In this document: positions 17,901 through 26,449 of the stretch, piece by piece
Layout: each line of letters starts with the position of its first letter
Position numbering within the stretch: position 1 is the stretch's first letter
Assembly: GCA_029817715.1 (NCBI GenBank)
Contig: JARUPY010000090.1
Span: 682,001 to 746,000 of the forward strand
DNA length: 64,000 nt
Reading direction: 5' to 3'
DNA from: Melastoma dodecandrum
Lineage: Eukaryota; Streptophyta; Magnoliopsida; Myrtales; Melastomataceae
Made by a program: the position numbers and the translations under genes
Notes under the pieces: generated by a model
What the model was told of the DNA's origin: nothing
The model's input: the letters and a program-made list of their open reading frames with translations, nothing else
Databases searched by the model: none

Positions 17901-19058
17901 CTACGACCCCGCCAGGCTCGTCTTGTAGAGCGCGGCGATGAGGTCGCTCTGCGCCACCGTGCCGATCAGCTTCTTCGCCTCGTCGACGATTGGCACATGC
18001 CGCCGGCCCGCTTCGGCGAGCAGCGGCGCGAGGTCGACGACGTTGGTAGCGGCGGTCGCCGTCGGCACGTTGCGCGTCATGATCTGGCCCACCACCTCCG
18101 GCGTGCCGGGGAAATCCTCGTCGCGCGGGTGCATCAGGCGGCGGAAGCGCGGGGCAAGGCCGCGGTAGCTGTGCACGTCGAGGTCGCGCAGGAAATCGAT
18201 GTCCTCGACGAGCCCGAGCACGCGCCGGCCCTTGTCGGTGACGGGCAGCGCGCGCAGGCGGCGCTTGCGCATCGATGCCCACGCCTCGGCGAGCGGCGTG
18301 CCCCATTCGACCGAGACCGGCTCGCGCGCCATCACCTGCGCGCAGGTGACGTCGCCGAAGCGGCGGCGGAAAGCCTCCATCTCGGCGGCCTTGAAGAGCT
18401 CCTCGATGTCGGGGCGGGCGATGTCGATGACCTCGTCGCGCCGCGCCAGCACGGCGTCGAGGTCGGCCGGCGTGAAGGACAGGCCGCCGCGCGTCGCCGC
18501 CGGCCCCGCGACCTGCGCGTGCGGGTAGCGCCGCCGCGTCGCGTTGTTGAAGGCCAGCGCCACCGACGTGATGATCAGCGAGTTGAGCAGGACGGGCGCC
18601 ATCACGAAGGAAAAGCCGAGCGCCGAGATCGCCGGGCCGCCGAGCACGGCGGTGAGCGCCACCGCGCCGCTCGGCGGATGCACGCAGCGCAGCGCGAACA
18701 TCAGCGCCACCGCGACGCCGGCGGCGAGCGGCGCCGCCAGCAGCGGGTCCGGCACGAGGCGCGCCGCCGCGACGCCGACGAGCGAGGCGACGAGATTGCC
18801 GCCGATGATCGACCACGGCTGCGCCAGCGGGCTCGCCGGCACCGCAAATAGCAGCACGGCCGAGGCGCCCATCGGCGCGATCAGCGCCGGCAGGGCCGCG
18901 CCGGTGCCGACGACATGCGCGCTGACGAGGCCGGTGAGCAGGATGCCGACGAGCGCGCCCGCCGCGCCGCGCAGCTGCTCGGTGCGGCTGACGCTCGTTG
19001 CAGGCGGCCGGAAGCTCGCGAGCCAGCGGCGTAGCGAGCCCCCCGGTAAGTCATCCAT
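17901..19058 (-). CDS. HPP family membrane protein with C-terminal CBS domain pair
   Basis: A 385-residue inner-membrane protein. The first 165 residues hold the HPP transmembrane domain, with the RCVHPPSGAVAL motif on which the family name rests. The last 150 residues hold two CBS domains (VTCAQVMAREPVSVEWGTPL and VGQIMTRNVPTATAATNVVD), which usually sense adenylates. HPP proteins in plants and cyanobacteria transport nitrite; no substrate is known for this CBS-fused form. The ATG is 11 bases after the argG stop on the same strand, so it is probably cotranscribed with argG. Confidence 0.9.
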   Translation of the reverse strand: MDDLPGGSLRRWLASFRPPATSVSRTEQLRGAAGALVGILLTGLVSAHVVGTGAALPALIAPMGASAVLLFAVPASPLAQPWSIIGGNLVASLVGVAAARLVPDPLLAAPLAAGVAVALMFALRCVHPPSGAVALTAVLGGPAISALGFSFVMAPVLLNSLIITSVALAFNNATRRRYPHAQVAGPAATRGGLSFTPADLDAVLARRDEVIDIARPDIEELFKAAEMEAFRRRFGDVTCAQVMAREPVSVEWGTPLAEAWASMRKRRLRALPVTDKGRRVLGLVEDIDFLRDLDVHSYRGLAPRFRRLMHPRDEDFPGTPEVVGQIMTRNVPTATAATNVVDLAPLLAEAGRRHVPIVDEAKKLIGTVAQSDLIAALYKTSLAGS

Positions 19059-19069
19059 GTCGTGACCGG

Positions 19070-19901
19070 CTACTTGCCCGCGAGCTTCCGATCCCGCTTG
19101 GCCAGCGTGCGCAGCCGCAGCGCGTTGAGCTTGATGAAGCCCGCCGCGTCGCGGTGGTCGTAGGCGACGGCGCCTTCCTCGAAGGTGACGAGGTCCTGAT
19201 CGTAGAGCGACATCGGCGACGAGCGGCCGACCAGGATCACGTTGCCCTTGTAGAGCTTGAGCCGCACCTGGCCCGACACCGGCTCCTGGCTCTTGTCGAT
19301 CAGCGCCTGCAGCATCTCGCGCTCGGGCGAGAACCAGAAGCCGTTGTAGATCAGCTCGGCATAGCGCGGCATGATCTCGTCCTTGAGGTGCGCGGCCCCG
19401 CGGTCGAGCGTGATCTGCTCGATGCCGCGATGCGCGACGGCCAAAATCGTGCCGCCGGGCGTCTCGTACATGCCGCGCGATTTCATGCCGACGAAGCGGT
19501 TTTCCACAAGGTCGAGCCGGCCGATGCCGTTGGCGTGCGCCAGCTCGTTGAGCTTGGCCAGCAGCGTCGCCGGCGACAGCGTCGCGCCGTCGATGGCCAC
19601 CGGGTCACCGCGCTCGAAATCCACCGTGATGTAGGTCGCCTTGTCGGGCGCGTCCTCCGGCGAGATGGTGCGCGAGTAGACGTAGTCCGGCACCTCGTCC
19701 GCCGGGTCCTCCAGCACCTTGCCCTCCGAGGAGGCGTGCAGCAGGTTGGCGTCGACCGAGAACGGCGCCTCGCCGCGCTTGTCCTTGGCGATCGGGATCT
19801 GGTTCTTCTCGGCGAAGTCGAGCAGCGCGGTGCGGGAGGTGAGGTCCCACTCGCGCCAGGGGGCGATGACCTTGATGTCCGGCTCGAGCGCGTAATAGCC
19901 G

Positions 19902-19947
<46 letters not shown>

Positions 19948-20305
19948 AGACGGCGTCGGCGCCGACCTTGCGCGCGATCTCGATCTGCTTCTTGGCGATC
20001 AGCGGCCGGGCGATCGAGGTGCCGAGCAGGTAGCAGCCCTCGTATTGCGCGTTGGCGCGGAACATCGGGAACACGTAGTCGCGCACGAATTCCTCGCGCA
20101 GGTCCTCGATGAAGATGTGCTCCGGCTTGATGCCGAGCATCAGCGCCTTGTCGCGCGCCGGCCCGAGCTCCTCGCCCTGGCCGAGGTCGGCGGTGAAGGT
20201 CACCACCTCGCAGCCGTAGGTCGTCTGCAGCCACTTGAGGATGATCGACGTGTCGAGCCCTCCCGAATAGGCGAGGACGACGCGCTTGATCTTTTCGTGG
20301 GCCAT
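19070..20305 (-). CDS. argG: Argininosuccinate synthase
   Basis: Cytoplasmic ATP-dependent ligase that joins citrulline and aspartate to argininosuccinate, the penultimate step of arginine synthesis. The 411-residue protein starts [16 protein letters not shown], with the N-type pyrophosphatase P-loop ([10 protein letters not shown]). It carries the citrulline/aspartate-binding motif [13 protein letters not shown] and the family block [17 protein letters not shown] near the C-terminus. The start at 20305 follows a weak GAGA. A 198-base gap separates it from the divergent secreted-protein gene and would hold both promoters. Confidence 0.98.
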
Positions 20306-20503
20306 GGGGGTCTCGGTGGAAACGTCGCGTGCTCTTAGGCGCGGTTGCGGGAGCGGGCAAGATCGGGGCCGCGGGCCGGGCACCGACCCAAAGCCATGAG
20401 ACTATTTGTTTGGTCGCGGCGTTGGACGGCGGCGGCGAACGCGCGTTTACTAAGATGATGATCGCGCGAGCCCAGGACCGGGCTGCCGCGCTCGGAGCTT
20501 GAG

Positions 20504-21829
20504 ATGCGCGCGTCCCTTCTGGCCCTCTCGGCCGCCCTCGCTTTCGGCGCCCTCGCCCCCGCCCTCGCGCAATCGTCGCCGGACAAGCCGGCGGAGGCGC
20601 AATCGAGCAGCCCGCCCGCCAAGGGCGACGAGGTGCTCGACCCCTCGCACCTGCCGAAGAGCCGCCAGGGCGTGCGGGAGGAGGGCAACCGCGTCGACGC
20701 GCTGAGCCCCGACGAGCAGCGCCGCCTCGATCGCATCAAGGCCAAGGCGGCGAAGGCCGAGGCCGACAAGGCGGAGGCCGCCAAGCGCGAGGCGGCCAAG
20801 GCGGAAGCGGCCAAGGCGAAGGCCGAAGCGGCGAAGGCGGCGGCGGAAAAACGCGAGGCCGAGCGCCAGGAGGCCGCGAAGGCCGACGCGGCGCGCCGCG
20901 AGGCGGCGCAGGAGGCGGCCAGGCAGGCCAAGGCGGCCAAGGAGGCGGCGAGGCAGGCGGCCAGAGAGGCGGCGCGGGCCGAGGCCGCGAAGCGCGAGAC
21001 GGCGCGTCAGGAGGCGGCGAAGGAGGCCGCACGGGTCGAGGCGGCGAAGCGCGAGGCGGCGCGCGAGGCCGCGGCCAAGGCGGAGGCCGAGCGGCGCCAG
21101 GCGGCAGAGGCCGAGGCGGCCCGACGCGAGGCCGCCGCGAAGGCCGAGGCGGAGAAGCGCGAGGCGGCCCGCCAGGCGGCGGCCGACGCGGCTAGGGCCA
21201 AGGCGGAAAAGATCGCGGCCGACAGGGAAGCGGCCAAGAAGGCCGCCAAGGAGGCCGCACAGGCCGAGGCGGCGCGGCGTGCTGCCGTCCGCGTGGAGGC
21301 CGCGAAGGCCGAAGCGGCCAAGGCCGACGCTGCGAAGGACCGGGCGATGAAGGCCGTCGAGGCGGCCAAGGCGCAGCCCGACAAGCCGCCGCCGGTCGAC
21401 GCCCGCGTGCCGGCCCCCGACACCAAGATCACCGAGCGCGCTCCGCGCCCGCACGCCCCGCGCCGCACCGTCCGCCGCACGCCCCCGCCGGACGTCGCCG
21501 ATCTCGACCCCCGCGACCGCGCCTACCAGGACGATCGCGGCTTTGCGGGCGACCGCGGCTTCCCTGGCGACCGAGGCTTCCCTGGAGACCGCGGCCCGCG
21601 CGCCGACCGCCCGCGGCGCCCGCGCACGGTGGCGCCGGTCTGGCACGAGGGGCCGCCGCCCGGCCCCGAATACGCCGAGCGCGGCCCGCGCGTCGGCGAC
21701 ACGGTGCCCCCCGGCGTCCCGCTCTACGACCTGCCGCCGCGCTACGGCGCCCACTATCCGCCCTTCCCCCGCGGCGGCGACGACGACGACGGCCCGCCGC
21801 CGCGCCGCGGCTGGGGCGGGCCGTACTGA
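20504..21829 (+). CDS. Secreted Ala/Lys/Glu/Arg-rich helical protein
   Basis: A 441-residue protein with a signal peptide (LLALSAALAFGALAPALAQ). Residues about 70-305 are an almost unbroken run of Ala with alternating Lys/Glu/Arg, which predicts a long single alpha helix or coiled coil like the TolA stalk. The C-terminal part is Pro/Arg-rich with three DRGFxGDRG repeats and a terminal motif (VGDTVPPGVPLYDLP) resembling the DUF1236/RcnB-type domain end. Only the second strand of this region is free of such structure, so the long minus-strand reading frame here is a shadow. A periplasm-spanning or scaffold role is inferred; no named family is certain. Confidence 0.75.
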   Translation: MRASLLALSAALAFGALAPALAQSSPDKPAEAQSSSPPAKGDEVLDPSHLPKSRQGVREEGNRVDALSPDEQRRLDRIKAKAAKAEADKAEAAKREAAKAEAAKAKAEAAKAAAEKREAERQEAAKADAARREAAQEAARQAKAAKEAARQAAREAARAEAAKRETARQEAAKEAARVEAAKREAAREAAAKAEAERRQAAEAEAARREAAAKAEAEKREAARQAAADAARAKAEKIAADREAAKKAAKEAAQAEAARRAAVRVEAAKAEAAKADAAKDRAMKAVEAAKAQPDKPPPVDARVPAPDTKITERAPRPHAPRRTVRRTPPPDVADLDPRDRAYQDDRGFAGDRGFPGDRGFPGDRGPRADRPRRPRTVAPVWHEGPPPGPEYAERGPRVGDTVPPGVPLYDLPPRYGAHYPPFPRGGDDDDGPPPRRGWGGPY

Positions 21830-21980
21830 GGGCGGCGAGGCCTTTCTCTCGCATGCAGGAGATGGCGGCCGCTCGCAGTTAGGTTCAAAGGGCCGCTTCC
21901 TGCTGGCCGAGTCGTCCGTCCTCAAACTTCAGGTCGTATGTCGCAATCATGGCCGCAACGACGGCGGGGTGCCGCCACGA

Positions 21981-22259
21981 TCACTCCGCCGCCTTCACCT
22001 CGATCCTGACGTTCGCGCGCTCGGCGAGGCCGACCAGCTCGTCGAGGCTGAAGCGCGAGAACCGCCCTTCAGTCAGATCGTCGAACCGCTGGGCATCGAG
22101 CGCAAGCCGAGCGGCCGCATCGGTCGGCGGCATTTGCCAGCGCTCGATCGCATCCTGGAGAGCGATCATCAGCTCCGAGCGCAGGCGCATATGGGCGGCA
22201 GCCTCGGGCGAGTCCTCGAGCGCGTCCCACACATTGGCGAACGTTTGGGTCTCCCTCAT
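21981..22259 (-). CDS. XRE/HigA-like antitoxin (HTH_37-type)
   Basis: A 92-residue protein. The FANVWDALEDSPEAAAHMRLRSELM start and the DAAARLALDAQRFDDLTEGR helix-turn-helix, followed by FSRFSLDELVGLAERANVRIEV, match the small XRE-type antitoxins of HigBA-like systems. It would bind DNA and neutralise a co-encoded toxin. Its ATG overlaps the stop of an upstream reading frame (ATGA at 22256-22259), as usual for toxin-antitoxin pairs, but that upstream frame is broken. Codon use is less GC-biased than in housekeeping neighbours, which suggests horizontal acquisition. Confidence 0.75.
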   Translation of the reverse strand: MRETQTFANVWDALEDSPEAAAHMRLRSELMIALQDAIERWQMPPTDAAARLALDAQRFDDLTEGRFSRFSLDELVGLAERANVRIEVKAAE

Positions 22260-22450
22260 TCGTCGCGCTCCGTGATCGCACGCAGGCGCTGCTGCGCGAT
22301 CATGAGATCGCGCTTCGACGTCAGCGCGTAGATCGCCTCTTCGTCCCGATCTTTGTCGCGACGATGAGCTGCAAGACGCTCTTTCCGCCGCTTTGAAGGT
22401 GATGGATACGTTCGCCTGGTCGAAATTCAGGGTTGCCAAATACGATCTTC
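22256..22450 (-). pseudogene. Remnant of the gene upstream of the HigA-like antitoxin
   Basis: An open frame ending at 22256 overlaps the antitoxin start by ATGA and encodes a charged C-terminus (KRDLMIAQQRLRAITERDE), the kind of helix that ends RelE/HigB toxins. That frame has no usable start codon. A coding-like frame upstream (FGNPEFRPGERIHHLQSG) is out of phase with it around 22355. The simplest reading is a partner gene inactivated by a frameshift. Identity as a toxin is inferred only from position. Confidence 0.35.
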
Positions 22451-22525
22451 GTAACATCCTGGGCTAGCGGACGCGTCGTCGCAGAAGGGCTCGTGTCTTT
22501 TCGTCCAATCCATAGGATCAGGAAT

Positions 22526-23650
22526 TTGTCTTCCCAGCCAGGTGTCTTCGTTCTGCAGAACGACAATTCTTTGGTTGCTATGCAGCCTTCGCAGTTCGCC
22601 GCCGAAACCGATTTTCAAGCGCTCCTGACGCGTTTCCCGGCGCTGCTGGTTGGTGACCAAATCGATCCGGAGGACCCGAGAAAATTCGTGCTCGTCAATC
22701 AGGAGCAATCGATCGGGCACTCGGCAGATCAAGCACGCTTTTCTGTCGACCATCTGTTTCTCGATCAAGACGGAATCCCAACGCTTGTTGAGGTCAAGCG
22801 ACAAAGCGATACGCGCCTCCGGCGGGAGGTCGTCGGTCAGATGCTGGACTACGCGTCGAACTGCCAGGCCTTCTGGACGGTAGACAGCATTCGAGAGTCT
22901 TTTGAGGCCAATTGCTCGAAAGCGGGCAATGAGAGCGACGCCGTCCTCGCAGACCTGATCGGCACGAGCCGATCTCCGGACGCATTCTGGAGCGAGGTGA
23001 GAACCAATCTGCAAGCCGGCAAAATCAGAATGCTCTTCGTCGCGGATCACATCCCGACCGAGCTACGTCGCATCGTCGAGTTCTTGAACGAGCAGATGGA
23101 CCCCGCCGAAATACTGGCCATCGAGTTGCGCCAATTCGCCAATCAAGGTCTTCGAACCATCGTCCCGATGGTCTTTGGACAGACCCAAGAGGCTGCGCGA
23201 AAGCGCTCGGTTTCTGGAGCCCGATGGACGGAGGAGCGATTCCTCGCAACGGTGGAAAGCAAATTCCCGGGCGCGTTCGCGGCGGTCGAAGAGATTTACA
23301 AGTGGCTGGCTTCCAGCGGGGTGCCGCTCATATTCGGGACCGGGAGAGAAAACGGATCCGTCTATCCTTTGCTTAGACCGAGTAATGTCGCGATCAACCC
23401 CGTTTATCTCTCGACCGAGGGGAAAATCTGGCTTCAGTTTGCGCCGTTGATCGGCAAGCCGGTCTTCAATCCGATTGAAATGCGGACAGCGATCCGGGAT
23501 CGCTTTGCCGAAGTGACGTCGTCGGGCCTGGAGAGCGCGGACGTCAACAAATACGCCTCGTTGAGCTTCGTTGCGATCGCAGCAGACGCTCACGGGGTCG
23601 AGAAGGTGAAACGAGCCTGGCAATGGGTCATTGATCAAGCTCGAGCCTAG
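22526..23650 (+). CDS. PD-(D/E)XK nuclease-like protein of unknown role
   Basis: A 374-residue cytoplasmic protein. The N-terminal 120 residues form a restriction-endonuclease-like core with the PD-(D/E)XK elements D75 (FSVDHLFLD), E89-x-K91 (LVEVK) and a trailing Q105 (VGQMLDYA). The remaining 250 residues (MLFVADHIPTELRRIVEFLNEQM and a C-terminal module of about 120 residues) resemble a widespread hypothetical family. I chose TTG 22526 because AGGA lies 8 bases before it and homologous proteins begin near this point; GTG 22493 and TTG 22433 are alternatives. Lower GC than its neighbours indicates transfer. DNA cleavage or repair is likely; restriction or defence is possible. Confidence 0.75.
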   Translation: MSSQPGVFVLQNDNSLVAMQPSQFAAETDFQALLTRFPALLVGDQIDPEDPRKFVLVNQEQSIGHSADQARFSVDHLFLDQDGIPTLVEVKRQSDTRLRREVVGQMLDYASNCQAFWTVDSIRESFEANCSKAGNESDAVLADLIGTSRSPDAFWSEVRTNLQAGKIRMLFVADHIPTELRRIVEFLNEQMDPAEILAIELRQFANQGLRTIVPMVFGQTQEAARKRSVSGARWTEERFLATVESKFPGAFAAVEEIYKWLASSGVPLIFGTGRENGSVYPLLRPSNVAINPVYLSTEGKIWLQFAPLIGKPVFNPIEMRTAIRDRFAEVTSSGLESADVNKYASLSFVAIAADAHGVEKVKRAWQWVIDQARA

Positions 23651-23656
23651 GCACCC

Positions 23657-24139
23657 TCACTCCACATCCACCACCATCCCCCGCGCGTTCGCGGCGAGCC
23701 GCAGGTCCCGCGCGTGGGCGCGGCGCGTGTTGCGGCGGGTGCGGCGGCCGGCGGCGCGCTCGGCCGCCATGGCGTCGGCGAAGGCGCAGGCGCGCAGCAT
23801 CCAGGGCGGGGGCGGGTCGTAGGGGGCGAGCACGATCTCGAAGCCGAGCGTGAGGAGCACGCGCAGCACCTTCTCCGCCTGCACGGTCGGCTTGCCCTGC
23901 TCGAGGTGGACGACGAGTTCGCGGCCGACGCCGGCCCGCAGCGCCAGCTCCGCCTGGCGGATGCCGAGGCCGGCGCGCAGCGCCCGCACATACGTGCCGA
24001 GCTCGACCATGCTGCCGATCGGCTTCGCCAGCTCGTCGCGCGGCTTCGGCGCCTGGGCGAGCTGGCGCGCCGCCCGCTCGCGCTCGCGTATCCGCGACGT
24101 CTTGGGCAGCCTGATCCTGGGGCGCTCGCTGCGGTTCAT
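23657..24139 (-). CDS. HipB-like XRE family transcriptional regulator
   Basis: A 160-residue DNA-binding protein. A basic N-terminal arm (1-50) precedes an XRE helix-turn-helix (VRALRAGLGIRQAELALRAGVGRELVVHLEQGK) and the AEKVLRVLLTLGFEIVLAP extension typical of HipB antitoxins. The last 45 residues are Arg-rich. No HipA kinase is encoded beside it, so it may be an orphan regulator. GGAG lies 8 bases before the ATG. A good promoter with an operator-like palindrome over its -10 box lies 54 bases upstream, which suggests autoregulation. It converges on the PD-(D/E)XK gene, 6 bases apart. Confidence 0.8.
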   Translation of the reverse strand: MNRSERPRIRLPKTSRIRERERAARQLAQAPKPRDELAKPIGSMVELGTYVRALRAGLGIRQAELALRAGVGRELVVHLEQGKPTVQAEKVLRVLLTLGFEIVLAPYDPPPPWMLRACAFADAMAAERAAGRRTRRNTRRAHARDLRLAANARGMVVDVE

Positions 24140-24188
24140 GGGGTAGGCTCCGTGATGGGGCCCGCGGGTGGGCGGGCGGCGGGTATTC

Positions 24189-24221
24189 GGTTATATTACC
24201 GGATGAGGCGCGCTGCGGCAA
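24189..24221 (-). promoter_or_regulatory. Promoter of the HipB-like regulator with overlapping palindrome
   Basis: On the minus strand, TTGCCG (24216-24221), a 17-base spacer and TAATAT (24193-24198) form a good sigma-70-type promoter. The -10 lies inside CGGTAATATAACCG, an inverted repeat with CGGT/ACCG arms. The same 16 bases (GGTTATATTACCGGAT on the plus strand) recur at 59733-59748 before hisZ. Confidence 0.6.
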
Positions 24222-24264
24222 ACGGGGCGGGGGCGATGTTCGAGGGGAGGACAATGCCACGGGG

Positions 24265-24372
24265 CCGTCATTGCGAGCCGCAGGCGAAGCAACCCAGGGG
24301 CGGCAGAGGGCAATCTCGGGTCGACGGCGGCAGGGCGGCCCCTGGGTTGCTTCGCTGCGCTCGCAATGACGG
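24265..24372. repeat. R1 dispersed palindromic repeat, copy 3
   Basis: The left arm CCGTCATTGCGAGCCGCAGG and the right arm ending GCTCGCAATGACGG flank a central 40 bases. It lies between the HipB-like regulator promoter and the rpsA leader. Confidence 0.9.
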
Positions 24373-24402
24373 CCCCAGGTAACCGCCCTCACCTGCGGCC
24401 CC

Positions 24403-24440
24403 AAGCGACGGCCCCCAAGCGACGGCCCCCGCGACGGCCC
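24403..24440. repeat. Short tandem repeat in the rpsA leader
   Basis: The 14-mer AAGCGACGGCCCCC occurs twice in tandem (24403-24416, 24417-24430), followed by a 10-base partial copy. The rest of 24373-24640 is GC-rich non-coding leader in which I see no gene. Confidence 0.7.
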
Positions 24441-24612
24441 AGCCCTTCGCCCGGCTTGCCGCTTCGCTTGCGGCTTGCTACATGCGCGGCTCACCCAGAG
24501 CTTCGCCCGCCGTCCTTGCGCCGGCCCGCGTCCATTTCGATGCGGTGGCCCGTCGATCGTGACGGGCACCGGCGGATCGAAGCTCATCCGAAACCAACGA
24601 ACCGCCGGCGCC

Positions 24613-24627
24613 GGGCCTTGCAGGCCC
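24613..24627 (+). promoter_or_regulatory. rpsA: Leader hairpin just before the rpsA ribosome binding site
   Basis: GGGCCT-TGC-AGGCCC forms a perfect 6-bp stem that ends 4 bases before the AGGAG of rpsA (24632-24636). S1 represses its own translation in E. coli through leader structure. This hairpin is placed to do the same, but that is inference. Confidence 0.4.
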
Positions 24628-24641
24628 CTCCAGGAGAATGA

Positions 24642-26381
24642 ATGTCAGACGTATCTTCGTACACGCCTTCGCGTGACGACTTCGCCGCGCTGCTCGACGA
24701 GAGCTACGGCGACAACGAGGCCCTCGAGGGCTCGGTCATCAAGGGCACCGTCGTCGCGATCGAGAAGGACGTGGCGGTCATCGACATCGGTCTGAAGACC
24801 GAGGGGCGCGTCGCGCTCAAGGAATTCCAGGGTCCCGGCCGCGAGGGCGACATCGGCGTCGGCTCGATCGTCGAGGTCTATCTCGAGCGCATCGAGAACG
24901 CGCTCGGCGAAGCCGTCATCTCGCGCGACAAGGCGCGCCGCGAGGAGAGCTGGGTCAAGCTCGAGAAGGCCTTCGAGGCGCAGGAGAAGGTCGAGGGTCA
25001 GATCTTCAACCAGGTCAAGGGCGGCTTCACGGTCGACCTCGACGGCGCGGTGGCCTTCCTGCCCCGCTCGCAGGTCGACATCCGCCCGGTGCGCGACGTC
25101 ACCCCGCTGATGAACATCCCGCAGCCGTTCCAGATCCTCAAGATGGATCGCCGCCGCGGCAACATCGTCGTGTCGCGCCGCACCGTGCTCGAGGAGAGCC
25201 GCGCCGAGCAGCGCCACGAGATCGTCGCCAACCTCGAAGAGGGCCAGGTGATCGACGGCACGGTGAAGAACATCACCGACTACGGCGCCTTCGTCGACCT
25301 CGGCGGCATCGACGGCCTGCTGCACGTGACGGACATCGCCTGGCGGCGCGTCAACCACCCGACCGAGGTGCTGAACATCGGCCAGCAGGTGCGCGTCAAG
25401 ATCATCAAGATCAACCACGAGACGCACCGCATCTCGCTCGGCATGAAGCAGCTGCTCGACGATCCGTGGCAGGGCATCGAGGCCAAGTACCCGATCGAGG
25501 CGAAGTTCACCGGCCGCGTGACCAACATCACCGACTACGGCGCCTTCGTCGAGCTCGAGGCCGGCATCGAGGGCCTGATCCACGTCTCGGAGATGAGCTG
25601 GACCAAGAAGAACGTGCACCCCGGCAAGATCGTCGCCACCTCGCAGGAGGTGGAAGTGCAGGTGCTCGAGGTGGATTCGGTCAAGCGCCGCATCTCGCTC
25701 GGCCTCAAGCAGACGCTGTCGAACCCGTGGGAGAGCTTCGCCGAGCGTCATCCCGTCGGCACCGAGGTCGAGGGCGAGGTCAAGAACAAGACCGAGTTCG
25801 GCCTGTTCGTCGGCCTCGACGGCGACGTCGACGGCATGGTGCACCTGTCCGACCTCGACTGGTCGCGGCCGGGCGAGATCGCCATCGAGGATTACAAGAA
25901 GGGCGACATCGTCAAGGCCAAGGTGCTCGACGTCGACACCGAGAAGGAGCGCATCTCGCTCGGCATCAAGCAGGTCTCGACCGACGCCGCCGCGGCGCCG
26001 GCCGCGGGCGGCGAAGAGGCCGGTGCCGATGCGGCGCTGCGCAAGGGCGCCGTCGTCACCTGCGAGATCATGGACGTGAAGGACGGCGGCATCGACGTCC
26101 GCATCGCGGGCACCGATTTCTCGGCCTTCATCAAGCGCAACGAGCTGGCGCGCGACCGCAACGACCAGCGCCCCGACCGCTTCGCGGTGGGCGAGAAGGT
26201 CGATGCCCGCATCACCCAGATCGACAAGCGCGCGCGCAAGATCACGGTGTCGATCAAGGCGCTCGAGCTCGCCGACGAGAAGGAGGCGATCGCCCAGTAC
26301 GGGTCGGCCGATTCCGGCGCCTCGCTCGGCGACATCCTCGGCGCCGCGCTGAAGGCCCGCGACAAGAAGGGCGACGAGTAA
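24642..26381 (+). CDS. rpsA: 30S ribosomal protein S1
   Basis: S1 binds mRNA on the small ribosomal subunit and helps initiate translation of structured or weak-Shine-Dalgarno messages. The 579-residue protein has six S1/OB repeats, at about residues 28-95, 113-175, 196-266, 281-354, 369-440 and 470-540. Repeats 3 and 4 are the best conserved (VKNITDYGAFVDLGGIDGLLHVTDIAW and VTNITDYGAFVELEAGIEGLIHVSEMSW-type). AGGAG lies 5 bases before the ATG. The frame ends with RDKKGDE and is followed 25 bases later by a strong terminator. In most proteobacteria cmk precedes rpsA; here the gene upstream is an unrelated regulator. Confidence 0.98.
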   Translation: MSDVSSYTPSRDDFAALLDESYGDNEALEGSVIKGTVVAIEKDVAVIDIGLKTEGRVALKEFQGPGREGDIGVGSIVEVYLERIENALGEAVISRDKARREESWVKLEKAFEAQEKVEGQIFNQVKGGFTVDLDGAVAFLPRSQVDIRPVRDVTPLMNIPQPFQILKMDRRRGNIVVSRRTVLEESRAEQRHEIVANLEEGQVIDGTVKNITDYGAFVDLGGIDGLLHVTDIAWRRVNHPTEVLNIGQQVRVKIIKINHETHRISLGMKQLLDDPWQGIEAKYPIEAKFTGRVTNITDYGAFVELEAGIEGLIHVSEMSWTKKNVHPGKIVATSQEVEVQVLEVDSVKRRISLGLKQTLSNPWESFAERHPVGTEVEGEVKNKTEFGLFVGLDGDVDGMVHLSDLDWSRPGEIAIEDYKKGDIVKAKVLDVDTEKERISLGIKQVSTDAAAAPAAGGEEAGADAALRKGAVVTCEIMDVKDGGIDVRIAGTDFSAFIKRNELARDRNDQRPDRFAVGEKVDARITQIDKRARKITVSIKALELADEKEAIAQYGSADSGASLGDILGAALKARDKKGDE

Positions 26382-26406
26382 GCTCGTTTCGCTTCGAACG
26401 ATATGG

Positions 26407-26430
26407 AAAGGCCCGCTCGCGCGGGCCTTT
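26407..26430. terminator. Bidirectional intrinsic terminator after rpsA
   Basis: AAAGGCCCGC and GCGGGCCTTT form a perfect 10-bp stem around TCGC, with A and T runs at the two edges. It lies between the rpsA stop (26381) and the end of the minus-strand nine-gene operon (26450), so it can serve both. Confidence 0.85.
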
Positions 26431-26449
26431 CGCTATTCAGCAGGTCTTT

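Noticed and set aside
20450..21925. Long minus-strand reading frame of about 490 codons opposite the Ala/Lys-rich secreted protein
   Set aside because: It is Leu/Gly/Arg-rich and arises because the GCG/AAG/GAG codons of the plus-strand gene rarely give stops on the other strand. The plus strand has a signal peptide and sensible composition.
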